This document shows positions 1-6,816 of a stretch of DNA of 64,000 nucleotides, piece by piece. How positions within the stretch are numbered: the stretch's first letter is position 1; every line of letters starts with the position of its first letter. Both the position numbers and the translations under genes were made by a program. The notes under the pieces were generated by a model. It did no database searches, was not told the origin of the DNA, and saw only the letters and a program-made list of their open reading frames with translations. The DNA comes from Pseudovibrio sp. Alg231-02 (lineage in GTDB: Bacteria; Pseudomonadota; Alphaproteobacteria; Rhizobiales; Stappiaceae). The stretch covers positions 176,001 through 240,000 of the forward strand of contig NZ_FREX01000009.1 of NCBI RefSeq assembly GCF_900143565.1. Reading direction: 5' to 3'.

Positions 1-1
1 G

Positions 2-391
2 CTCAAGTATCTGCGTGCGCATCCTGTTCGGAAACTAACCATCTCCGGCGGAGTTGCCAAACTGACGAAGCTTGCACAAGGGGCTATGGACCTGCATTCG
101 GCTCGCTCAGCAGTCGATTTTGATGCACTGGCAGATGTGCTGCGTCATGCCGGAGCTTCGAAAGAGCTCCTCGCGGAAACAAGAGAGGCAAATCTAGTCT
201 CTTATGTTGCTCAAAGAGCTGCTGCCGAAAATATTCATATGGGAGAGGTCGTTGCGCAGGGAGCACAACGTGCGGCCTTAAGCATTCTTCGTGGAGCTGC
301 TGTAAGCGTTGAGATTATCGTGGTGGATCGGCGAGGTCAGGTATTGGGTCATGTCCCGGCTGAAGAGTCTGCAAAACTGGAGCAGTTTTGA
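2..391 (+). CDS. cbiD: CbiD, cobalt-precorrin-5B C1-methyltransferase (3' part)
   Basis: This is the C-terminal 129 codons of a gene that begins left of the window. The reading frame is open from base 2 and carries the CbiD signature ISGGVAKLTKLAQGAMDLHS near its start, followed by the helical C-terminal region. CbiD transfers a methyl group from S-adenosylmethionine to C1 of cobalt-precorrin-5B in cobalamin ring synthesis. The stop codon overlaps the next gene's ATG by one base (TGATG at 389-393), which points to translational coupling with cobK and an operon running in from the left. The family call is firm. Aerobic and anaerobic cobalamin routes mix these genes, so the exact corrinoid substrate is inferred. 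Confidence 0.88.
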   Translation, partial: LKYLRAHPVRKLTISGGVAKLTKLAQGAMDLHSARSAVDFDALADVLRHAGASKELLAETREANLVSYVAQRAAAENIHMGEVVAQGAQRAALSILRGAAVSVEIIVVDRRGQVLGHVPAEESAKLEQF

Positions 392-1167
392 TGCCAGAGA
401 AGCCCAAAATCCTTGTGCTCGCAGGTACACGAGAAGCTAGAAAGCTGATTGCTGCACTGGCTGTGAATGGCGAGCAAAATGTCATTGCTTCACTCGCTGG
501 AGTTACCAAAAACTCAATAGACCTTGCGGTGACAACACGTATCGGAGGCTTTGGTGGTGTCGATGGCCTCTCGAACTATCTGCAAACTCAGGATATTGCT
601 GCCGTTATCGACGCAACCCACCCGTATGCTGCTCAAATATCCTGCAATGCGGCCAAAGCAACAAGGCACCTCGCGATTCCGTTGCTCCGGTTTGAACGAG
701 CTGCTTGGGAGCAAGCCAATGATGATATTTGGTATTCTGCAGATAACGTAGAAGCGGCACTAAAGCTGATTCCACCCAGCGCAAAGGTCTTTTTTGCTGC
801 CAGTGCCAAGATTGCTGCACCGCTGAAACAACGCCCGGATCTTACATTTGTAATCCGTACCTTAAATCGCCCGAGTGGGAGTGAAGTGCTTCAAAACGCG
901 GAGTACATTGAAGGATTGCCAAATGAGAGCTGGTCCGAAGAATCCGAGCTTTTCAAGGTGCTGCAAGTAGACTGGCTCATCAGCAAAAACAGTGGCGGAT
1001 CAGCATCCTACGGCAAAATCAGAGCTGCTCGTGAGCTACAGATGCCTGTTGCGATGCTTAAGCGCCCAAAGCCATCCGGCGGCATTTTATGCGCGTCGAT
1101 TGATGAGGTCTTGAAGACCTTAAAGGCTTGCGTGAAAAATACGCAACACTGCCAAACTAATCTTTAG
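391..1167 (+). CDS. cobK: CobK/CbiJ, precorrin-6A reductase
   Basis: This 258-residue protein begins KILVLAGTREARKL, the N-terminal nucleotide-binding signature of CobK/CbiJ. It contains DATHPYAAQIS at about residues 71-81 and LISKNSGGSASYGKI near residue 200, both typical of the family. The enzyme reduces the corrin macrocycle of (cobalt-)precorrin-6A with NADPH in cobalamin synthesis. I chose the ATG at 391, which overlaps the cbiD stop, over the TTG at 388. The 3' end overlaps the convergent cytochrome b561 gene by 11 bases, so the cobalamin operon probably ends here. Length is normal for the family. Confidence 0.92.
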   Translation: MPEKPKILVLAGTREARKLIAALAVNGEQNVIASLAGVTKNSIDLAVTTRIGGFGGVDGLSNYLQTQDIAAVIDATHPYAAQISCNAAKATRHLAIPLLRFERAAWEQANDDIWYSADNVEAALKLIPPSAKVFFAASAKIAAPLKQRPDLTFVIRTLNRPSGSEVLQNAEYIEGLPNESWSEESELFKVLQVDWLISKNSGGSASYGKIRAARELQMPVAMLKRPKPSGGILCASIDEVLKTLKACVKNTQHCQTNL

Positions 1168-1714
1168 GTTTCTGATAGGGCGCCGTTGTCATCCGCTCGA
1201 TAATCCCATCTTTAGCGATGAGCCAGTGATAGAGCGCGCCTAAAATGTGCAGCGTGATCAGCCATGCAAACACAACACCAACAGTTGCATGGAAATCCAG
1301 AATGCTTTCTGAAACTGGACGATTTTGCGAAACGATACTCGGCAGATCAAACAAGCCAAAAAATGGCATTGGTGCTCCATAAAGAGAGAGCCCAACCCAG
1401 CCTAATATCGGATTTACGATCAGCACGAGATAGAGCAACCCATGTACTGAACGTGAGACGATCCGCAGAGCTGGTGAAAGAGAGGCTGGCGGCGGTGGAG
1501 CAGGCGTAATCCAATGCTGAAGAAGGCGCAAAACCACGAGCAGGAAGAGCAGGATACCGATGCTCTTGTGATAGAAGTAGAGCGTATTCTGAAGGGCTCC
1601 AGGCCCCAGATCTGTCATCACCAGTCCCATCGGAACCATGATTAAGACCAGAATGGCGACGATCCAGTGATACGTCTTCGCCATGGCTGAATATCCGGCA
1701 ACTTGATAGGCCAT
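1157..1714 (-). CDS. Cytochrome b561 family membrane protein
   Basis: This 185-residue protein has four predicted membrane segments and the histidine pattern of bacterial b561: TYHWIVAILV in segment 1, a His in FYHKSIGILL, RSVHGLLY in the third, and FHATVGVVFAWLITLHILGA in the fourth. Such proteins bind two b hemes in the inner membrane and exchange electrons with quinones. Some act on superoxide or serve as the membrane anchor of a periplasmic oxidoreductase. No partner gene is adjacent, so the electron donor and acceptor are unknown. An AGGAGA ribosome site sits 7 bases before the ATG. The gene converges on cobK and diverges from the RibD_C gene. Confidence 0.88.
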   Translation of the reverse strand: MAYQVAGYSAMAKTYHWIVAILVLIMVPMGLVMTDLGPGALQNTLYFYHKSIGILLFLLVVLRLLQHWITPAPPPPASLSPALRIVSRSVHGLLYLVLIVNPILGWVGLSLYGAPMPFFGLFDLPSIVSQNRPVSESILDFHATVGVVFAWLITLHILGALYHWLIAKDGIIERMTTAPYQKPKD

Positions 1715-1824
1715 GCTCTATTCTCCTGATAACCCCAGAGGTTCCTGAAGAGCCCCTGCAATCTCCTGATCGACAGATTAATCAAGGTTCGTTACCACTA
1801 GGCTAACCTTAGGTGAGGTGAGCT

Positions 1825-2679
1825 GTGAACTCGGTAAAACAAGGGGGCTTGATGGACAGGGGCCACACAACACCAATACATCAACAAGATCATCCGAATA
1901 ATTCTCAGTTGACCTGCGAAAAGCCGCTAGAACAATCTTCAGGGTTTTTGTCTCCTGATGAATGGCAGGAGGTCTTAGCAGCATCAGTGGAGAGGCGTGC
2001 GCCAAACCTGCAAGGTTATGGCAGTGTGTTTGCACCTCTTTGCATGGCGCAAAAGCAGTTTGTTATTGGTCAGCTTGGACAGTCAGTTGATGGCCGCATT
2101 GCAACGGTCACCGGAGACTCCAATTATGTGAGTTGTTCTGAAGCATTGATCCATCTTCACCGGCTCCGGGCACTTTGTGATGCTGTCGTGGTGGGAGTGG
2201 GAACAGCGGTTGCGGACAACCCTCAACTCACTGTCAGGCATGTCAGCGGACGGCACCCCGCACGTATTGTCATTGACCCTTATGGCCGTATGCCGCGCGA
2301 CAGTACACTCCTGCAGGATACAAATGCCCGCCGCATTGTGATTACGCGAACAGATGCCCATGCGCGTTATCCTGATGGAGTGGAATGCTTTCAGCTACAG
2401 CCAAATGCAAAAGGCCGTCTGTCCTGTGCTGAAATCCGGCATGTACTGCGAGAGTTTCGATGCATCCTCGTTGAAGGTGGTGCTTGGACATTGTCTCGCT
2501 TTATCGAGCTAAAAATGATCGATCGTCTTCACCTGATGATCGCCCCGCTCATCATCGGATCAGGACCAAGAGGTCTTCAGTTGCCTGCAATTGATTATCT
2601 CGCACAGGCTATCCGCCCCGATGTCACTTGGCATCCTTTGGGTGTTGATATGCTGGCAGATCTGAGCCTGAACAATTAA
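1825..2679 (+). CDS. Stand-alone RibD_C / DHFR-like pyrimidine reductase
   Basis: After an N-terminal extension of about 70 residues, this 284-residue protein matches the reductase half of RibD: QLGQSVDGRIATVTGDSNY, then VVVGVGTAVADNPQLTVR, HPARIVIDPYGRMPRDS and ILVEGGAWTLSRFI. RibD_C enzymes reduce the ribosyl side chain of a riboflavin pyrimidine precursor with NADPH. The deaminase half is absent, so this is not a normal bifunctional RibD. The start could be GTG 1825, with AGGTGAGG six bases upstream, or ATG 1852, with AGGGGG just upstream. A main-pathway riboflavin role is possible, but the facing PTPS-like/GT/methyltransferase operon suggests a dedicated pathway. That link is inference. 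Confidence 0.82.
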   Translation: MNSVKQGGLMDRGHTTPIHQQDHPNNSQLTCEKPLEQSSGFLSPDEWQEVLAASVERRAPNLQGYGSVFAPLCMAQKQFVIGQLGQSVDGRIATVTGDSNYVSCSEALIHLHRLRALCDAVVVGVGTAVADNPQLTVRHVSGRHPARIVIDPYGRMPRDSTLLQDTNARRIVITRTDAHARYPDGVECFQLQPNAKGRLSCAEIRHVLREFRCILVEGGAWTLSRFIELKMIDRLHLMIAPLIIGSGPRGLQLPAIDYLAQAIRPDVTWHPLGVDMLADLSLNN

Positions 2680-2763
2680 CTTTTCCAAAGGGTTGAAAAG
2701 CATTTCCTTTCGCCGGCAAGTGCCCGTATAAATTTGCGTGAATTCCCGAATAAGGACACACGC

Positions 2764-3333
2764 ATGCCAGAGCTCATAAGACGCACGACCCTTTGGGAAG
2801 CTAAAGGGCGGATTGAGGAAGTTGAAGTGCGTGTTGTTCACGAAGATGGACGCGAGCACATTACGACAGATCCGGTATGGGTCTACGGCGATTCAATTGC
2901 TGTGCTGGCTTATGACCCTCAAGCGAAAACAGTCCTGATCGTTAAGCAACTCCGAGTCGCGCCCTACATTATGGAGGAAGAGATTATCCTAGAGGCATGC
3001 GCTGGCGGAATCGAGATCAGCGATCTGTCCATAGAAGAAGCATGTGTACGCGAAGCTCAGGAAGAGCTTGGGTGCCTGCTCACCAATCTCACTAAGGTCG
3101 CGAATGTCTTCATCAACCCCGCACGTCTTGCTGAGCGGGCGCATTTTTTCCTCGCCGAGTACACATCTGGCGACCTGAATATTGAAGGGCGCGATCTGGA
3201 CGAAGACGAAGATATTGAAGTTGTCGAGCTATCATTCCATGAACTGCGAAGCCTTTACGAGAAACAGGAAATCCGCTGCCCACGCCTTTTCATGCTCACA
3301 CAGGCGTTGATCTTAAAGAACATAGGCCTCTAA
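2764..3333 (+). CDS. NUDIX hydrolase, NudK/ADP-ribose pyrophosphatase-like
   Basis: This 189-residue protein has a NUDIX box starting at GGIEISDLSIEEACVREAQE and ending in ELGC. The REAQEEL core is intact, but the first Glu of the consensus is Leu. The flanks (ILEACAGG before the box, then RAHFFLAEY and DEDEDIEVVEL) resemble E. coli NudK, which hydrolyses GDP-mannose, and related ADP-sugar pyrophosphatases. The chosen ATG has AAGGA seven bases upstream. A TTG at 2734 would add ten residues without a good ribosome site. The gene lies 84 bases downstream of the RibD_C gene on the same strand. It may clean up a nucleotide-sugar or nucleotide intermediate for the neighbouring glycosyltransferase cluster; that is inference. 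Confidence 0.85.
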   Translation: MPELIRRTTLWEAKGRIEEVEVRVVHEDGREHITTDPVWVYGDSIAVLAYDPQAKTVLIVKQLRVAPYIMEEEIILEACAGGIEISDLSIEEACVREAQEELGCLLTNLTKVANVFINPARLAERAHFFLAEYTSGDLNIEGRDLDEDEDIEVVELSFHELRSLYEKQEIRCPRLFMLTQALILKNIGL

Positions 3334-3366
3334 TTTTGAGCGCTGGAAGCAAAGGTCTTCATAGCT

Positions 3367-4188
3367 TCATTGAGGCGGAAGGCCAACAATATCAACATGC
3401 CCGACCTGCAGTTGTGATTTGCCTTTGCCAAGTGCCGCTAAACGAAATTCCAGCCAATCATCCACGATTGTATCTGATACCCCAACTTCGCGTGCCGCTT
3501 GGGCCCACCCCTTAATCAGCTCCAGCTGCAAAGCATCGTCTTCAGGTGCACATACCCAGTCAGAGCGTCCGGTAAAGCAGGTATACCCCGCCTTAAGTAA
3601 TCGCTCACGAGCATGAAACCCACCAAGCGGCCCTAACGCAGACCCAAATCCTTTATCTGTGGCTTGGTGCTGATTGAATGCGCGCTGAATAAGCCGGTCT
3701 GTTGGGTGGTGTGGTTTGCTCAGTAGGATACCGTTGTACGAAAGCCCTGCAAGAAACGGGAGTTTCAGCTGACGCATACGGGCAACAAAGCTATCCAGCC
3801 AATTTGCACTTACAAGATCCAGAAAGGCCGAGGTAACAACCCCATGATGCCCTTCCAGAATATCCAGTGACCCGGCATCAGTCAGTTCGCAAACATCTGT
3901 TTTCGTTCTCGTATGAGGCAAGGGAGGAGAGATGCGTTTTGCAACTTTGAGAAGTTCAGGGTCGTTGTCGATCAGCAACCACACCTGCTCCCTGTTTGAC
4001 TCAATGTGTTCTGCCAGATCCTGCAGAAAGGAACCGGTTCCAGCGCCCACATCTATGAGCCGGAGTGGGCCACCCTTGGGGGCATGCTCGACCAACCAGC
4101 TACAAAATTTTTTCATGACGTCTTTGTTGCGCGCTCGCCGGTCTGCTTTACGACGTAATGAGAGCCATTCAGAGGAAAATCCACTCAC
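3367..4188 (-). CDS. Class I SAM-dependent methyltransferase (cluster tail)
   Basis: This Rossmann-fold methyltransferase has motif I LRLIDVGAGTGSFLQDLA, an acidic post-I region (VWLLIDNDPELLKVAKR) and a motif IV-like region HGVVTSAFLDLVSANW. I place the start at GTG 4188, which overlaps the TGA of the upstream glycosyltransferase (GTGA). The TTG at 4209 would give a 25-base overlap. It is the last gene of the - strand operon MDR, PTPS-like, GT4, methyltransferase. The tight coupling suggests it methylates the product of that pathway or a sugar on it. The substrate cannot be read from the sequence. It converges on the NUDIX gene with 33 bases between them. Confidence 0.82.
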   Translation of the reverse strand: MSGFSSEWLSLRRKADRRARNKDVMKKFCSWLVEHAPKGGPLRLIDVGAGTGSFLQDLAEHIESNREQVWLLIDNDPELLKVAKRISPPLPHTRTKTDVCELTDAGSLDILEGHHGVVTSAFLDLVSANWLDSFVARMRQLKLPFLAGLSYNGILLSKPHHPTDRLIQRAFNQHQATDKGFGSALGPLGGFHARERLLKAGYTCFTGRSDWVCAPEDDALQLELIKGWAQAAREVGVSDTIVDDWLEFRLAALGKGKSQLQVGHVDIVGLPPQ

Positions 4189-5294
4189 CTGTGAGCCTCC
4201 AGTGTGCAAGCAAAGGCCTTTGCGCTGTCATTCCAATCTGGCAATGCACGAGCAGCAGCAAGGGCCCCAGTTGAAAGTTGAGAGCGTAACTCTTTGTTTT
4301 GAAGAAGTGTTTCGATGGCCTTGCCCAAAGCTAGAGGATCGCCCGCACCAACATGAAAGCCAGCTGTAGGCGGAACCGTCGATGCGACAGCGCCTTCGCC
4401 ACTTGCAATAATCGGGAGCCCAAAACTCATAGCCTCCGCAAAAACCATCCCGTATCCCTCATAGTATGTTGGGAGCACAAAGAGGTCGGCTGATTGATAG
4501 AAACCCGTTAGTTCAGCTTTGGGAATACCTCCATGAACGCGAATACGCTCAGTGAGGTCATGCTTTTTGATCTGAGATCGCACTTGGCTCGCATATTCTG
4601 GATCAAACCGCGTTTCTCCAATGAGATCCAGATGCCAGTCCATATGCTTCAGTTGCCCCAGCGCTTCAACTAAATGCAATTGTCCTTTTCGCGGTACCAA
4701 CGACCCAACACAAAGCAACTTTGGGGTTGCCAGAGCTTCGTTCGAGGTTGCAACGCTCTCCGAGACAGTCGGCCGATCAATACCGGGCAGAACAATACTG
4801 ATCTTTTCCGCTGGAACGCCCATTTGAGAGACAAGCGTCTTCTGTGTCGAAGGACTGGTCACAATCACATGCTTTGCAAACGTGAGAGCTTTCGTCTCAG
4901 CCGCGCGGAGCACCTTTGCCAGCTTAGGGTCAATCCCACTTTCCAGAAACAGTGGGTGATGAACCAGCGCAATGAGATTGGAACGCTCAGCGATACTCTG
5001 CGCCAAATCAGATGAAGCCCCAAGCACCAAACCATCCACGATGATCAAAGCTGAGGGCTCTATCTCTTCAATGACTTCAAACGCCAACTTTTTGTCGGCA
5101 TCAGATGGGACCGGGTAGGTGCCTTCAAGGCTAATGAGTGAGACATTCCAGCCGTGTTTCTGCAGCCCCCGAATGATCTCACGATCATATCGATAACCAC
5201 CTGTAGGCGTGTTCAGATCACCCGGAAAGACAAAATAGCAAGATCTGGCAGGTGCTTCTGCTGTCTGGCCTAAAGAAGGATGTAAGTTACTCAT
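4185..5294 (-). CDS. Glycosyltransferase family 4 (GT-B fold)
   Basis: This 369-residue protein has an N-terminal acceptor domain starting YFVFPGDLNTPTGGYRYDRE, with the glycine-rich loop typical of GT4. The donor domain carries LLCVGSLVPRKGQLHLVEAL, VHGGIPKAELTGFYQSADLF and the EX7E motif EGYGMVFAEAMSFGLPIIAS. GT4 enzymes move a sugar from a nucleotide-sugar with retention of configuration. It overlaps the PTPS-like gene by 8 bases upstream and the methyltransferase by 4 bases downstream, so the three are almost certainly cotranslated. No polysaccharide polymerase or flippase is nearby, which fits glycosylation of a small molecule better than cell-surface polymer synthesis. The acceptor is unknown. 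Confidence 0.87.
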   Translation of the reverse strand: MSNLHPSLGQTAEAPARSCYFVFPGDLNTPTGGYRYDREIIRGLQKHGWNVSLISLEGTYPVPSDADKKLAFEVIEEIEPSALIIVDGLVLGASSDLAQSIAERSNLIALVHHPLFLESGIDPKLAKVLRAAETKALTFAKHVIVTSPSTQKTLVSQMGVPAEKISIVLPGIDRPTVSESVATSNEALATPKLLCVGSLVPRKGQLHLVEALGQLKHMDWHLDLIGETRFDPEYASQVRSQIKKHDLTERIRVHGGIPKAELTGFYQSADLFVLPTYYEGYGMVFAEAMSFGLPIIASGEGAVASTVPPTAGFHVGAGDPLALGKAIETLLQNKELRSQLSTGALAAARALPDWNDSAKAFACTLEAHR

Positions 5295-5706
5295 GAGCCT
5301 CGGATGCAGTCAACGGCGCCTCATAAGACGCACGCGCATTAGGGTTCTCGGAAATTGAAACGCGCACCTTGCTAAGTTCGCTCGGTTCGCGGCCCAGTTT
5401 ATGTAGATAAGCAGCATCGCACACGCGCTGGTAAATGTAGCTACAGAGAAAATCGACCGTGGTGTTCCGCCCCTTGAACTGAGGAAGGTCATCAAGATTC
5501 TTGTAGTTGAACGGATGCAGAATTTCTGCCAGCACATCAAGTGCATTGCCAATGTCTATGACAATCCCGTTCTCATCCAGTTCCTCTGCAAATATAGCGA
5601 CGTGGACGTGTGCAGTAAGGCCATGAAGCTGAGAGGCAGGACCAAACACCTCTCCTTTCAGGCTGTGCGCGATCATAATGTGATTGCTGATTTCGACTGA
5701 ATACAT
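5287..5706 (-). CDS. PTPS/QueD-like protein with altered active-site positions
   Basis: This 139-residue protein has the length and layout of 6-pyruvoyl-tetrahydropterin synthase and QueD: an early AHSLKGEVFG, a LHG segment, DENGIVIDIGNALDVLAEIL, then NYKNLDDLP, NTTVDFLCSYI and SISENPNARASYE. Several key positions differ. The Cys preceding the LHG segment is Ala (ASQLHG), the zinc HGH motif reads HGL, and the Asp-His of the LDHxxLN region reads FNY. The Glu near the C-terminus is kept. Canonical PTPS or QueD chemistry therefore seems unlikely. AGGA lies 8 bases before the ATG. The gene sits between the MDR gene (18-base gap) and the GT4 gene (8-base overlap). I recall this variant type with similar neighbours in actinobacteria but could not check that here. 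Confidence 0.78.
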   Translation of the reverse strand: MYSVEISNHIMIAHSLKGEVFGPASQLHGLTAHVHVAIFAEELDENGIVIDIGNALDVLAEILHPFNYKNLDDLPQFKGRNTTVDFLCSYIYQRVCDAAYLHKLGREPSELSKVRVSISENPNARASYEAPLTASEAHE

Positions 5707-5724
5707 CTCAAAATCCTCATAAAA

Positions 5725-6702
5725 TTAAGTGTAAACAATGGGTTGACATAAAGTATCTTTCTTGCCTGAAAGAACGTCTTTCAAATCCTTCGGCGCTTTT
5801 TCAAATTCGATGGGAGGCGCGAGCAAAGTATCGAGTACGTCATCTTTCAGAAGAGAGATTGCCGCCTCCATTCGCCTGCGGTGCGTCCAGCGTGGCCTCA
5901 TGATGGGAGCAACCTGACCGACTTGAGACGAGATAAGACTAAGGCGCTGACTGTGAAAACTCCCGCCAAGAACAAGGCCGGAAGGGCGCGAGCCATACCA
6001 GGACGCCTCCACAATTCTGGCTTCTCTCCCTGCAATTCGGATCGCAGTGTTCAAGCCAGCTTCAGAGGCGCTGCAATGCACGACAACATCTTGATTTTCG
6101 GGAGCAACTTCCGGCAAGGAAAATGCGCAGGAAAACTCGTCTGCAATGTCCTGCCGCTTCGGGTTGACGTCAATCATAGTCACGTGCGCACCTGCGATGC
6201 GAGCGCAAAGATAGCCAACCAGCGAGCCAACAGTGCCAGCACCAACCACGGCAACGTTGGAGCATGGCAGAATAGCTGCATCCCACATGATGTTCAGCGC
6301 TGTTTCCATGTTTGCTGCCAAAGTGGCTCGGGTGCTCGGTAAATCACAAGGAATAAGATAGAGCGCATCTGCGGAGAGCAGAAAGTTGTTCTGGTGCGGA
6401 AAAAGAGAAAAAACGCGTTGGCCCGCTTTTAAATTATCTTTTGTTTCAATCACTTCAGAAACGTTTGCGTAGCCGTATTTAACAGGAAAGGGAAAGGTCC
6501 CTTCCTGAAACGGAGCTATCATTCGTTCCCGCTCGCTCACTGGCACATCGCCACGATAGACAATGGCCTCCGTACCTCGGCTGATCGCGGAAGCATGAGT
6601 TTTTAAGTAAACACGGTTACCAGATGATTTAGAGAGTTTTTCCTCTCTTATTTCAATGGTTTGAGGCGCAGTGTACCAAAGCGCTCTGGCTAACTCAGAC
6701 AA
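5725..6702 (-). CDS. MDR-superfamily dehydrogenase (zinc-poor, BchC-like)
   Basis: This medium-chain dehydrogenase/reductase is recognised by the GroES-like segment HASAISRGTEAIVYRGDVP, then FPVKYGYANVSEVIE and the Rossmann motif VAVVGAGTVGSLVGYL. The catalytic-zinc Cys and the structural-zinc Cys cluster are not visible. ISRGTE is the pattern I associate with BchC-like members. The likely start is TTG 6702 (SELARALWYTAP), with GGGGAG about 8 bases upstream. The longer frame to 6828 would run into the opgH gene and adds a hydrophobic, family-foreign stretch. It is the first gene of the operon leading into the PTPS-like, GT4 and methyltransferase genes. It probably oxidises or reduces a side-chain carbonyl of the pathway intermediate (inference). 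Confidence 0.8.
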   Translation of the reverse strand: MSELARALWYTAPQTIEIREEKLSKSSGNRVYLKTHASAISRGTEAIVYRGDVPVSERERMIAPFQEGTFPFPVKYGYANVSEVIETKDNLKAGQRVFSLFPHQNNFLLSADALYLIPCDLPSTRATLAANMETALNIMWDAAILPCSNVAVVGAGTVGSLVGYLCARIAGAHVTMIDVNPKRQDIADEFSCAFSLPEVAPENQDVVVHCSASEAGLNTAIRIAGREARIVEASWYGSRPSGLVLGGSFHSQRLSLISSQVGQVAPIMRPRWTHRRRMEAAISLLKDDVLDTLLAPPIEFEKAPKDLKDVLSGKKDTLCQPIVYT

Positions 6703-6816
6703 GAAACGCGCTCCCCGGATCGCTAAGTTTTCACAAATATACTCTAGGGAAACGTGAACAAAGGAAACTAGCAGAAATGTAGGTGCCTCTAAAAACAATA
6801 ATAATTTGGGTAGGAC
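6703..6816. promoter_or_regulatory. Divergent promoter region, MDR operon / opgH
   Basis: This 114-base AT-rich gap separates the MDR operon (-) from opgH (+) if the TTG start at 6702 is right. It must hold both promoters. GGTAGGA lies directly before the opgH ATG. I see no clear operator. Confidence 0.5.
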
